Origin: Legionellales bacterium
GTDB lineage: Bacteria > Pseudomonadota > Gammaproteobacteria > UBA1113
Assembly (NCBI GenBank): GCA_002709565.1
Contig: PAPY01000031.1
Span: 64,071 to 128,070 of the forward strand
Length of the DNA: 64,000 bases
Reading direction: 5' to 3'
In this document: one piece after another, positions 23,669 to 32,490 of the stretch
How the letters are laid out: each line of letters begins with the position of its first letter
Position numbering within the stretch: the first letter of the stretch is position 1
The notes under the pieces: generated by a model
The model's input: only the letters and a program-made list of their open reading frames with translations
Database searches by the model: none
What the model was told of the DNA's origin: nothing
Program-made: the position numbers and the translations under genes

Positions 23669-24919
23669 TTATGCTTTAGAGGTGGTTACCTCCATGGCCT
23701 GCTCTAAGCCACCATAAAACTTTGCCACAGTGTAACCTATTCCGGCCAATAATAAAGCCCCCATAATCGGTAGTTGATAGTGCCAATGCAGCAAAGGTGC
23801 AGCCATATAGCCGGTAATAGCCCAGGCTAACGCTAATAGGGCGGCGGCAAAACCCATTAGCCAACCTTGTAAGTGTTGATTAAGGTGATTTGACATCAAT
23901 GCCAGCAATGCTGTGTAAGCAATGCCCACTCCTATGGTGAGAGGAATAGTCATCAGCCACTGCAACCACTGATTGTGTACCAATAAGCAGCCCAACAAAC
24001 TCGCCACAGCACTCAAGAAACAGCCGCGAATAATTTTCTCGAGACTAAAGTACGGCACAATGGCGCGAAACACGACAGTCAGGCCAACGCTCATGGTCAA
24101 ACCCAGATAGGTAATAAAAATAGCAATCATCTCGCTGCTAAAATGATAGCGTTGGGCCAGCGTCAGGGGCGTTGCCTGAAAGTACAAACTCCACGCCAAT
24201 TCTATCAACAAAAACCCCGCAATCAGTCGCCGTAGTGTGCAGCTCTCAAACATTATTATGCAATTGCTGAGATTATCGTGCCATGTCCACTGGGGTAAGC
24301 TTTTGATATCGCGGGTTTCAGCAAAGGTAAAAATCATCAGCACAAAATTCACTGCCGATAATAGACTCGCAGCGATAAATGGCGTTTGGAGACTGAAACC
24401 ATGGAACAAATGACTGTCAGACAAGAACCCACCGGCGAGTGGTCCTGCCACCATTCCCACGGTCATGGCAAAGGCAATCAAACTCAGGTTCAACGCTTTT
24501 TTGCCATGGCTGCTGATATCAGCAATAGCGGCTTGGGCAATGGGTTGGCTGGCAGAGGCGAGTCCGGTTAAGACTCGCCCGATGAGTAGCAATGCGATAC
24601 TGTTCAAGGCAATACTGCTGGCAGCTAAACATAAACCGACAAAGGAACCGCCCAAACACCACAGTAATACTTTGCGCCGTCCTAGCCGGTCCGACAAAAT
24701 GCCTAACACAGGTGTGCCAAGAAATACCGCGGTGGGAAATACCGCCAAGGTTAAGCCAAAATACAAATGTCGCAGACTGTCACTGGTATTGATAGGCAAT
24801 ATACTGGTGTTGGGATCCATGATCAACGGCGATAACACCGGGATCACTAACCCAAAGCCCATGCCATCGATGACTAATAAAATAAATAACGGTAACAAGC
24901 GTTGCCGGTTCACTAACAT
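23669..24919 (-). CDS. MFS transporter (DHA1/TetA-like)
   Basis: 416 residues with about twelve hydrophobic segments. The MFS signature between segments 2 and 3, G-I-L-S-D-R-L-G-R-R-K-V-L-L, is intact, and the N-terminal D-G-M-G-F-G-L-V-I-P-V-L block is typical of the TetA-like drug:proton antiporters. The second half also has S-L-E-K-I-I-R-G in the matching loop. The transported compound is not predictable from sequence. The gene overlaps folK by seven bases, suggesting co-transcription with folK and the amidase. Confidence 0.88.
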   Translation of the reverse strand: MLVNRQRLLPLFILLVIDGMGFGLVIPVLSPLIMDPNTSILPINTSDSLRHLYFGLTLAVFPTAVFLGTPVLGILSDRLGRRKVLLWCLGGSFVGLCLAASSIALNSIALLLIGRVLTGLASASQPIAQAAIADISSHGKKALNLSLIAFAMTVGMVAGPLAGGFLSDSHLFHGFSLQTPFIAASLLSAVNFVLMIFTFAETRDIKSLPQWTWHDNLSNCIIMFESCTLRRLIAGFLLIELAWSLYFQATPLTLAQRYHFSSEMIAIFITYLGLTMSVGLTVVFRAIVPYFSLEKIIRGCFLSAVASLLGCLLVHNQWLQWLMTIPLTIGVGIAYTALLALMSNHLNQHLQGWLMGFAAALLALAWAITGYMAAPLLHWHYQLPIMGALLLAGIGYTVAKFYGGLEQAMEVTTSKA

Positions 24920-25395
24920 AGGCGCCTCAAATCATCACTAGCAAACAGTCCGGTTAATTCAGCAAGTGCCGTTCCATCAGGCAATAATAAGTCCGGTGCG
25001 ATTTCAGCTAAGGGAACAACCACAAAAGCCCGTTGTTTAAGCCCATAATGGGGCAGGGTTAATTGTTCAGACTCAAGCACCACATCACCGTAGAGCAATA
25101 AATCCAAATCCAACGTTCGAGGCCCCCAGCGTTCTTCCCGCACCCGTCCTTGCTGGTTTTCAATACCTTGTAACTCAGTTAACAAATCTTCGGGTTGTAA
25201 GTGTGTTGCTAATTCGGCAACGCTATTAATATAATGAGGCTGGTCCATGTTACCCATGGCGGCACTTTGATAAAGACTGGCGTGATTGACAAGGGTGGTA
25301 TCGGGCAAATCTGCCAAAGCGTCCAACGCATCATTCACTTGCTTGATAGGGTTGTCCAAGTTACTGCCGAGACCGATGTAAGTTGTGTATTTCAT
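24913..25395 (-). CDS. folK: 2-amino-4-hydroxy-6-hydroxymethyldihydropteridine pyrophosphokinase
   Basis: 160 residues. HPPK adds pyrophosphate to 6-hydroxymethyl-dihydropterin in folate synthesis. Motifs are clear: Y-I-G-L-G-S-N-L near residue 5, Y-I-N-S-V-A-E-L, E-R-W-G-P-R-T-L-D-L-D-L-L-L-Y-G (the catalytic R-x-x-P-R-x-x-D-x-D), and L-P-H-Y-G-L-K-Q-R-A-F-V-V-V-P-L. It follows pcnB on the same strand, the usual gammaproteobacterial order. Confidence 0.97.
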   Translation of the reverse strand: MKYTTYIGLGSNLDNPIKQVNDALDALADLPDTTLVNHASLYQSAAMGNMDQPHYINSVAELATHLQPEDLLTELQGIENQQGRVREERWGPRTLDLDLLLYGDVVLESEQLTLPHYGLKQRAFVVVPLAEIAPDLLLPDGTALAELTGLFASDDLRRLC

Positions 25396-25457
25396 ATGCA
25401 GGTCCTACGTGCTTTTGATAACGGCGTTATCAAAAGTTAAGTTTCTCACGAGTCTAA

Positions 25458-26801
25458 CTACTCCTGGGGCTTACGCCGTCGGCGTTTACGGGGTTTGCCG
25501 GCAGGGAGTTTTTCCATCATTTGCTGGCGTTTTTCTTTGTTAGCATGCTGAAAATCAGTCCACCAGTTAGCGGCTTCTTTGAGGTTAGGTTCCGCCATTG
25601 TGCGTAATAACAAAAAATCATAAGCCGCACGAAACCGCCGCAACGTCAGCAAGTGCATGGGCGAGCGTTTTTTGCGTTTGATGAGAGGGAATTGTAGAGA
25701 ATAAATTTCTTCAATCATATCCAAGAAACGTCGCGGAATGGCCAAGTACTGTAATTGCTCTCGGGATATATCGTGCCAAGCTTGCTGCAGGGCATGGTGC
25801 TCGGATTCACCTTGGTTAAGGTAATGCGATACCCGCTCTTGGGTGGGGTGCCAGAGCATTGCGGCGAACAAAAAAGCCGGTGTGACCGGTTTGTCCTGGC
25901 TCAAGCGTTGGTCGGTGTCTTTGAGGCATTGCAAGATCATCATTTCGCAAGCTTGAGATTTTGCACCTTCTCGCAAATACTGTTCGGTCAATGGGAAAAA
26001 ACGCACCAGCAAATCATAATGATGTAGGAGGGCATAAGTAGCAGCACCGTGCCCGGTCAAAAATAATTTTACCATTTCATCGAATAGGCGGGCGGTGGCT
26101 ACGTTGTCCAGTAAATCATGACTGGCGACGATGGCATCTTCTGTGGCTTTCTCGATGCGAAAACCTAACTTTGCGGCAAAGCGAATCGCGCGTAACATGC
26201 GTACAGGATCTTCGCGGTAACGTTCTTTGGGATCGCCGATGATTCGGATCAGCCCTGCATCCAGATCCGCTAAACCTTGGGTATAATCAATCACCGAAAA
26301 ATCAGCAATATTGTAATACAGAGCATTAATCGTGAAATCCCGGCGCCAGGCGTCTTCTTCTAGGGTGCCATAGACATTATCCCGTAACACCATGCCGGTC
26401 TCGGCACAGGCTTTGCGTTGACCACTATCATCAGCACGGAAGGTGGCGACTTCGATGATTTCGCGATGAAAATGAATATGGGCCAAGCGAAAGCGCCGGC
26501 CAATGAGGCGACAGTTTTTGAACAGTTTGCGGATTTCTTCCGGCTCAGCATCAGTGGCGACGTCAAAGTCTTTTGGCTCCCGCCCCAACAGGGAGTCGCG
26601 CACACTACCACCCACTAAATGGGCTTCGAAACCAGCCTGATGCAGGCGATAAAGCACCTTCAAGGCATTGGGACTGATTTGTTTGCGGCTCAAGCTGTGG
26701 TGGTCTCGAGGGATGATGTGACTGCTTTCACTGCTACGGCTGTGAGCACCGCGTTTGTGGCGTTTTTTCAAGAACTTGCTAATGATTTTCAAGGCGGTCA
26801 T
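25458..26801 (-). CDS. pcnB: Poly(A) polymerase I
   Basis: 447 residues. The class II nucleotidyltransferase head has L-V-G-G-S-V-R-D-S-L-L-G and K-D-F-D-V-A-T-D-A, then R-R-D-F-T-I-N-A-L and the R-x-x-E-D-P-V-R-M-L-R-A-I-R-F-A block. The very basic N-terminus (K-K-R-H-K-R) and Arg/Lys-rich C-terminus (K-P-R-K-R-R-R-R-K) are typical of PcnB and set it apart from the CCA-adding enzyme. It adds 3' poly(A) tails that promote RNA decay. It sits upstream of folK. Confidence 0.94.
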   Translation of the reverse strand: MTALKIISKFLKKRHKRGAHSRSSESSHIIPRDHHSLSRKQISPNALKVLYRLHQAGFEAHLVGGSVRDSLLGREPKDFDVATDAEPEEIRKLFKNCRLIGRRFRLAHIHFHREIIEVATFRADDSGQRKACAETGMVLRDNVYGTLEEDAWRRDFTINALYYNIADFSVIDYTQGLADLDAGLIRIIGDPKERYREDPVRMLRAIRFAAKLGFRIEKATEDAIVASHDLLDNVATARLFDEMVKLFLTGHGAATYALLHHYDLLVRFFPLTEQYLREGAKSQACEMMILQCLKDTDQRLSQDKPVTPAFLFAAMLWHPTQERVSHYLNQGESEHHALQQAWHDISREQLQYLAIPRRFLDMIEEIYSLQFPLIKRKKRSPMHLLTLRRFRAAYDFLLLRTMAEPNLKEAANWWTDFQHANKEKRQQMMEKLPAGKPRKRRRRKPQE

Positions 26802-26869
26802 TCATTCCAAATAGATAACAGGAGCGGTATAATACCTTCTGAACCGTTTTTAGACAATGGTCTCTTTAG

Positions 26870-26936
26870 CCGGCTTTTCGCACCAGAGCTATTTTTGATG
26901 CAGAAAGGGGTAAAAAATTAACGAAAAAGCGGAATG
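26870..26936. repeat. REP-like dispersed element, copy C (reverse orientation)
   Basis: Reverse complement of copies A and B: it starts CCGGCTTTTCGCACCAGAG and contains CTATTTTTGATGC, ending GCGGAATGT. It lies between the divergent pcnB and M20 hydrolase genes. Confidence 0.7.
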
Positions 26937-26964
26937 TATATGAAATACCTGAGCATTTTGAGTT

Positions 26965-27007
26965 GAGTTTTTACCCTTTTATGCACAAGACTGGTGCGGA
27001 ATGTCGG
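26965..27007. repeat. REP-like dispersed element, partial copy C2
   Basis: About 43 bases, TTTTTACCCTTTTATGCAC followed by GACTGGTGCGGAATGTCGG. It matches the left part of copy B and the right arm of copy D. It is 28 bases from copy C, forming a pair in the pcnB/M20 gap. Confidence 0.6.
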
Positions 27008-27034
27008 CTTTAGCATTAGCCATAAGGAAACTAG

Positions 27035-28249
27035 ATGCAGCCCTATCTTGGAGCCCTGGATTGGTTGGGAAGCCAACAAGACAACATGACTCAGACCCTT
27101 ATTCGTTGGGCGAATATCAATTCTGGCAGTGAAAATCTCACCGGTCTCGCTACCATGACGACAGAGCTTGAACACGCCTTTGCGCCTTTAGGGGCAAACG
27201 TCGCTACCCTTCCCACGCCCACCCGCCAAATCGTTAACGCAAAAGGCGAATTAGAACAACAAGCCTTGGGTGATATGCTGTCACTCCGTCAGCGCCCTGA
27301 CGCACCGGTGAGGATTTTACTCTGCGGTCATATGGATACGGTATTTGGTGCAGATCATGAATTCCAAGTTTGTCGTCATCTCGATGATCAAACCATCAAT
27401 GGTCCGGGTGTCACGGATATGAAAGGCGGTCTTTTGGTGATGCTCTATGGGTTAATGGCCTTGGAACAATTTACCTTGAAAGACAATATTGGTTGGGAAG
27501 TATTAATCAACGCTGACGAAGAATTAGGCTCGCCGGGATCGGCCAAGATGCTTGAGACGGTGGCTAAACGTAACACCGTGGGTTTTGCGTTTGAGCCAGC
27601 GACGAATGCGGATGGCACTTTAGCTGGACAACGCAAAGGTAGTGGTAAGTTTACCGTTGTCTGTCGTGGTCGTGCGGCTCACGCCGGACGGCATTTTGCT
27701 AAGGGGCGTAATGCGATTGTGGCGTTGTCCCAGTGTATTACTGAACTGGCTAGTTTAAATGGCCAACGTGACGGTGTGACCATTAACATTGGTCATATCC
27801 ACGGTGGCGGTCCTATCAATGTGGTGCCGGATTTGGCCCAGTGCAGTATTGATGTGCGTTTACCCAGCAAAGACGATGAAGCCTGGGTGCAAGACAATTT
27901 CAATAAGGTTATTGCCACACACCAACAGCATGACGGCATTGAGTTCGCATTGCACGGGGGTTTTGGTCGACAAGCGAAACACATTACTGGCAAGACCAAA
28001 CGACTATATGAACAAGTGGTAGCAACGGCCGGTGAATTAGGCATGGCGTTGGATTGGCAAGCTACCGGCGGTTGTTGTGATGGGAATAACTTAGCAGCAG
28101 CGGGATTGCCGAACGTCGATACCCTCGGTGTGCGGGGCGGTAATATCCACAGCAGTGATGAATATATTATTTTGCCCAGTCTTGTGGAGCGGGCCCAATT
28201 GCATGCCCTATTATTAATGAAATTTGCGGCAGGGGAGTTAAGTCTATGA
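27035..28249 (+). CDS. M20-family metallohydrolase (amidohydrolase/desuccinylase-like)
   Basis: 404 residues. Zinc-site and catalytic motifs of M20 enzymes are present: C-G-H-M-D-T-V, G-P-G-V-T-D-M-K-G-G, N-A-D-E-E-L-G-S, and a dimerisation lid with R-G-R-A-A-H-A-G. The closest look is to carboxypeptidase G2/ArgE/DapE relatives that remove acyl groups from amino acids. It is the first gene of a tight operon with astA, astD and a ureohydrolase, and its stop overlaps the astA start. The normal AstE (M14 family) is absent, so this enzyme may remove succinate from succinylglutamate or succinylornithine; that is inference. The start has AAGGA about six bases upstream. Confidence 0.85.
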   Translation: MQPYLGALDWLGSQQDNMTQTLIRWANINSGSENLTGLATMTTELEHAFAPLGANVATLPTPTRQIVNAKGELEQQALGDMLSLRQRPDAPVRILLCGHMDTVFGADHEFQVCRHLDDQTINGPGVTDMKGGLLVMLYGLMALEQFTLKDNIGWEVLINADEELGSPGSAKMLETVAKRNTVGFAFEPATNADGTLAGQRKGSGKFTVVCRGRAAHAGRHFAKGRNAIVALSQCITELASLNGQRDGVTINIGHIHGGGPINVVPDLAQCSIDVRLPSKDDEAWVQDNFNKVIATHQQHDGIEFALHGGFGRQAKHITGKTKRLYEQVVATAGELGMALDWQATGGCCDGNNLAAAGLPNVDTLGVRGGNIHSSDEYIILPSLVERAQLHALLLMKFAAGELSL

Positions 28250-29259
28250 TGGTTATCCGTCCTATTGCTGCGAGTGATCTAAAGCCGCTGTTAGCATTAG
28301 CCAAACAAAGCGGTCTTGGGATCACTACGTTGCCGGCGGATAAAGGGATTTTAACCGAAAAAATTCAACTGTCTATGGAGAGCTTTGCGAAACAAGTGGT
28401 ATCCCCCGCCAATGAATATTATTTGTTTGTGATGGAAGATGTGCGTTATCAAAAGATTGTCGGTTGTTGTGCGCTTAAAGCCGCGGTCGGTCAAGTGTGG
28501 CCATTTTATTCGTACAAGCTATCCCGCCTTAGCCAAAAAAACCAAGAATTACATATTGATAAAGAGATCCAATTGTTAAATCTCGTCAATGATTATCAAG
28601 GGGCAACGGAATTGTGTTCCCTGTTATTAGCCCCAGACGCGCGGGTCAAAAACAATGGCAAGTATTTGTCGCTATCGCGGTTTTTATTCATGGGGCAACA
28701 GCCGACCCGCTTTGCGGACAACGTGATGGCCGAAATCCGCGGTTATGTGGATGATGAAGGCCACTCACCCTTTTGGCGCGCGGTGGGTAAGCATTTTTTT
28801 GGTATTGATTTCCCCCGGGCGGATCATTTAAGCGGTATCGGCAAAAAGCAATTTATCGCCGATTTAATGCCGCAATACCCGGTATATGTGAATCTATTGC
28901 CGGAAGCAGCGCAAGCGGTAATTGGCCAAGCTCATGCCCAATCCCGGGCGGCGAAGGCTTTTTTAGAGAAACAAAACCTACAATACACAGGCTATGTGGA
29001 TATCTTTGATGCGGGACCTTGTGTGGAAGCGCCGATGGAAAAGGTTCGTGCCATTAAGAACCAAAAGTGTGTGCGGATTGTGGAGGTGAAACCCAGTCAG
29101 AGTTTGCAACATTATCTGGTGGCAACGACGGGTGAGCAATTCCGTTGTGCAGGTGGCCACATTGATGAATACCCGGATGGGACGGTGGCCTTGCCCCAGG
29201 ATTTACTCACCACATTACAAGTGGATAAAGGCGATATTGTAACTATTTTACAGGTATAA
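28246..29259 (+). CDS. astA: Arginine N-succinyltransferase
   Basis: 337 residues, the usual AstA size. The first enzyme of the arginine succinyltransferase pathway transfers succinyl from succinyl-CoA to arginine, and in some species ornithine. Family blocks: I-R-P-I-A-A-S-D-L, G-I-T-T-L-P, E-L-C-S-L-L-L-A-P-D, L-S-R-F-L-F-M, M-A-E-I-R-G, F-F-G-I-D-F-P-R-A-D, and D-A-G-P-C-V-E-A. The ATG overlaps the stop of the M20 gene (ATGATGG), showing translational coupling. It is followed after five bases by astD. Confidence 0.96.
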   Translation: MMVIRPIAASDLKPLLALAKQSGLGITTLPADKGILTEKIQLSMESFAKQVVSPANEYYLFVMEDVRYQKIVGCCALKAAVGQVWPFYSYKLSRLSQKNQELHIDKEIQLLNLVNDYQGATELCSLLLAPDARVKNNGKYLSLSRFLFMGQQPTRFADNVMAEIRGYVDDEGHSPFWRAVGKHFFGIDFPRADHLSGIGKKQFIADLMPQYPVYVNLLPEAAQAVIGQAHAQSRAAKAFLEKQNLQYTGYVDIFDAGPCVEAPMEKVRAIKNQKCVRIVEVKPSQSLQHYLVATTGEQFRCAGGHIDEYPDGTVALPQDLLTTLQVDKGDIVTILQV

Positions 29260-29264
29260 GGACG

Positions 29265-30731
29265 ATGCACGATCATTTTATCAATGGCCGTTGGTGTGCG
29301 GGGAGTGGGGCAGATATCGTCTCACATAATCCGGCGACTAATGACACCTTATGGGAAGGCAAGGGCGCTGCTCTGGCTGAGGTGGATGAGGCGATGGACA
29401 GTGCCCGGGCAGCATTCCCTGCGTGGTCAGGCTTGGCGTTAGAAGAGCGTGTTAATTACTTGTTGGCGTTCAAGCATCAATGTGAAGAACGCCGCGAAGC
29501 GTTGGCCCAAGCGATTTCACACGAAGTGGGCAAACCCTTATGGGAAGCACACACAGAAGTGAATGCGATGATTGGCAAAATTCAATTATCGGTTTTGGCC
29601 TACAATGAACGTACTGGCGAGAGTGTTTCTGACATTGCTGGTGGCAAAGCAGTGCTGGGTCACAAGCCCCACGGTGTTATGGTGGTGTTGGGCCCGTTTA
29701 ATTTCCCAGGTCATTTGCCCAATGGTCATATCGTCCCGGCATTACTGGCGGGTAACACGGTGGTGTTTAAACCCAGCGAATTAACCCCCATGGTGGCGGA
29801 ACTTATGGTGCAATGTTGGGAGCGGGCGCAGTTACCGGCAGGGGTGTTGAACCTAGTGCAAGGTGACAGTGCCACGGGGCAAGCCATTATCGAACATCAA
29901 GCCATCGATGGGATTTGTTTTACTGGCAGTTATCAAACGGGCAAACATATTCATGCGAGCCTTGGCGGCCGGCCCGAAGTGTTGTTGGCGTTAGAAATGG
30001 GTGGCAACAATCCGTTAATTGTTCATGGGGTTAAGGATCTCATCGCCGCGGCCTATTTAACTATCCAGTCTGCCTATTTAACCAGTGGTCAGCGCTGTAC
30101 TTGTGCCAGGCGCTTGATCATCCCAGCCAGTGATAATAGCGATGAATTTATCAGTGTGTTATTGAACCTTTTGCAGAATGTTATCGTTGGCGCACCTGAT
30201 AGTGAACCTGAACCATTCATGGGGCCGGTGATTTCAGCACCAGCGGCGGATAAGGTGATTGCTTATCAGGAACAGTTATTACAGGCTGGCGCTGAAGCCA
30301 TTCAGTTAGCGACCCGCGGTGAAGCCGATACGGGTTTTGTAACACCGGGTTTAATCGATGTGACCAATGTAGATGGGCTCGACGATAAGGAATGTTTTGG
30401 CCCATTGTTACAAGTGATTCGCGTGGATGATTTTGCTGACGCTATCATGGTCGCCAATCAAACGGCCTATGGTTTGTCGGCAGGGTTATTGTCTGACGAT
30501 GAAGCATTATTTAATGAATTTTATCGAAACTCTCGTGCCGGGATTGTGAATTGGAATCAGCAATTAACCGGTGCCAGTAGTGCATTGCCCTTTGGCGGCA
30601 TTGGTCACAGTGGGAATCACCGACCTAGTGCCTTTTATGCGGCAGACTATTGTGCCTATCCCGTCGCTGGACAACACATGCATAGATTACAATTACCAGA
30701 CCGGCCGTGTCCTGGTATTACGTTGGAGTAA
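29265..30731 (+). CDS. astD: N-succinylglutamate 5-semialdehyde dehydrogenase
   Basis: 488 residues, ALDH superfamily. The cofactor region has G-P-F-N-F-P and K-P-S-E; the catalytic Glu is in L-E-M-G-G-N-N-P and the catalytic Cys in S-G-Q-R-C-T-C-A-R-R-L, the last being specific to AstD. It oxidises succinylglutamate semialdehyde to succinylglutamate with NAD+. It lies third in the operon, five bases after astA and five bases before the ureohydrolase start. The transaminase AstC is not in the window and may be supplied by ArgD elsewhere. Confidence 0.95.
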   Translation: MHDHFINGRWCAGSGADIVSHNPATNDTLWEGKGAALAEVDEAMDSARAAFPAWSGLALEERVNYLLAFKHQCEERREALAQAISHEVGKPLWEAHTEVNAMIGKIQLSVLAYNERTGESVSDIAGGKAVLGHKPHGVMVVLGPFNFPGHLPNGHIVPALLAGNTVVFKPSELTPMVAELMVQCWERAQLPAGVLNLVQGDSATGQAIIEHQAIDGICFTGSYQTGKHIHASLGGRPEVLLALEMGGNNPLIVHGVKDLIAAAYLTIQSAYLTSGQRCTCARRLIIPASDNSDEFISVLLNLLQNVIVGAPDSEPEPFMGPVISAPAADKVIAYQEQLLQAGAEAIQLATRGEADTGFVTPGLIDVTNVDGLDDKECFGPLLQVIRVDDFADAIMVANQTAYGLSAGLLSDDEALFNEFYRNSRAGIVNWNQQLTGASSALPFGGIGHSGNHRPSAFYAADYCAYPVAGQHMHRLQLPDRPCPGITLE

Positions 30732-30736
30732 CCGTC

Positions 30737-31810
30737 ATGTCTGTTGAAGTTTACCAAAACCAATTACGACAGCTGCTTTGTCCTCCGGGGGAAGGCGTGT
30801 ACACAGTACATACGGGCCGTGAACGGCGTGAAGCGTTACAACAACGACTCTATGGCGACAACGACCCCACAACTGCCTGGCAACAGTCACTAGCAAATTT
30901 AACCGATAATACAGCACCGGTGCTATTAGGTATTTGCTCGGATAACGGGGGCGGCATCATGCGGGGCGCGAATTGGGGGCCGCTCTATGTGCGCGAAGCC
31001 TTTTATCAAGCTTATCCTGGGACGGCATTGTTCGAGCTTGGCGATGTGCGCGTGGTGCCACAATTATTATTGGATGAGTATGTCAGTGATGCGACACTTG
31101 CGAATTGTCGTGCAGCCTTGTACGGCGACGCTAAAAGTAATTTGCCCGTCAGTCCCTTATCCATTAGCTATGACGTTGCAAAAGGTTTTTACGAGACGTA
31201 TCCGCAGCAACGCTTGGTCAGCATCGGTGGCGATCACTCTTGCAGTTATCCCATGGTCAAAGCATATCTTGAACACAAACAACAGCACAATATCAACGTG
31301 GCAGTGATCCATTTTGATGCCCATACGGATTTACTGGATAGGCGCTTGGGTATTGATATCTGTTTTGGTACCTGGACTTATCATGCCCTTAATATGATTA
31401 ATGATCCTGCACAATGGGTGCAGCTTGGTATCCGTTCCAGTGGCAAGCCGAAACAACACTGGGAATCGACCCTCGGACTCAAGCAATATTGGGCTGAGGA
31501 CATCCAACAACAAGGCTCTGAAGCAGTCGCGGAACAGATAATCAAAGACTTAACGGCGCGGAGTGTCGAGGAGCTCTATATTACCTTTGATATCGATGCC
31601 ATTGATGCGACAGTCGTCGGTGCTACTGGCACCCCTGAGCCTAACGGCCTCAAGCCCCAACAAGCCATTGATATTATCGAACGTTTAGGTAAAGCATTCC
31701 CCGTCACTGGCGCTGATTTAATGGAAGTAGCACCCCTTATTGCCACGCAAAGCGGGGATAAAACGCTTAATATCGCAGCAATGCTCTTTAATACGTTACT
31801 CACGGCTTGA
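30737..31810 (+). CDS. Arginase/agmatinase-family ureohydrolase
   Basis: 357 residues from ATG 30737. The manganese-binding signatures are S-I-G-G-D-H-S, H-F-D-A-H-T-D and F-D-I-D-A-I-D, all intact. The N-terminal ~90 residues are longer than in ordinary arginases. Members hydrolyse a guanidino or formimino group, giving urea or formamide. The enzyme is not AstB, which belongs to a different fold family, yet it occupies the AST operon. It may hydrolyse arginine or succinylarginine to the ornithine form plus urea; agmatinase or formimidoylglutamase activity is also possible. A separate HutG is encoded at 57034. Confidence 0.85.
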   Translation: MSVEVYQNQLRQLLCPPGEGVYTVHTGRERREALQQRLYGDNDPTTAWQQSLANLTDNTAPVLLGICSDNGGGIMRGANWGPLYVREAFYQAYPGTALFELGDVRVVPQLLLDEYVSDATLANCRAALYGDAKSNLPVSPLSISYDVAKGFYETYPQQRLVSIGGDHSCSYPMVKAYLEHKQQHNINVAVIHFDAHTDLLDRRLGIDICFGTWTYHALNMINDPAQWVQLGIRSSGKPKQHWESTLGLKQYWAEDIQQQGSEAVAEQIIKDLTARSVEELYITFDIDAIDATVVGATGTPEPNGLKPQQAIDIIERLGKAFPVTGADLMEVAPLIATQSGDKTLNIAAMLFNTLLTA

Positions 31811-31910
31811 GTTTTAGCTTGCTTTCAGGGTAAGATTCCCCCACATCATGTGCGCCATAACGCACATAAATAATTAATAAATTCAATTAACTAGGGTACA
31901 GGAGTTAGTG

Positions 31911-32393
31911 ATGTCGCAGGATGAAAATAGTAGTCGCGTCATTGAGCAACCCAAGACAGCTGGGAGAGCAAGGGCCAGAGGTAGCTGGTTTCTTAGTAAA
32001 GAGGTCAGTTTTGAACTTTTTGCTGAAGATCAATCTAAGAAGTTCTGGGATATTTTTGGCTTTCTCTGCTGTCTAGGCAGAAAAGAAGCAAGTCCCACCA
32101 CTGACAATACTACAGTCCAAGTCCAGGATGGTGCAGATAACAGGAACCGAAAACTTAAACAACATTTCGCAGTAACGACAGTCTCTATACCAACGTGGCT
32201 TACGGGTGCTGCGATGGTATCAACTGCTTTTGGTGCTGCAACAGGTGGGCCTGCGGGGGCAGCTATTGGGCTAGGGTTATGTGTGTTGCTTACAGCAATG
32301 ATTTGGTTGTTGGCGTTGGTAACGAATTCACTGAGAGGTCTGCACGATGATTACAAAGTTTACAAAGATCGACTGGGGATGAGTCCAAAATAG
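31911..32393 (+). CDS. Unknown protein with C-terminal membrane hairpin
   Basis: 160 residues from ATG 31911; AGGAG at 31900-31904 gives six-base spacing, better than for the GTG at 31908. I recognise no family. The N-terminal ~90 residues are charged and contain a small Cys cluster (F-L-C-C-L-G-R-K). Two closely spaced hydrophobic segments follow (about 96-140), rich in Ala and Gly, then a short charged tail. No signal peptide. The gene precedes the unknown gene at 32491 on the same strand by 97 bases; both share the plan of a soluble N-terminus plus C-terminal membrane hairpin. Confidence 0.6.
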   Translation: MSQDENSSRVIEQPKTAGRARARGSWFLSKEVSFELFAEDQSKKFWDIFGFLCCLGRKEASPTTDNTTVQVQDGADNRNRKLKQHFAVTTVSIPTWLTGAAMVSTAFGAATGGPAGAAIGLGLCVLLTAMIWLLALVTNSLRGLHDDYKVYKDRLGMSPK

Positions 32394-32490
32394 TGGGGCG
32401 CTCATTTTACTGACAATCTATTATTTAGAATGCTTAATACTCTATGAATCAACAACAGAAAATGTTTAATAACGAGAAGGAAATACATAT

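Noticed and set aside
30737-31810. Calling this gene astB because of its operon
   Set aside because: It has the arginase-family metal motifs G-G-D-H-S and H-F-D-A-H-T-D, which AstB does not have.
11867-31833. Shared 14-mer GCTTTCAGGGTAAG before the F-box gene and before the unknown gene at 31911
   Set aside because: Several chance 14-base matches are expected in 64 kb, and no flanking similarity was seen.
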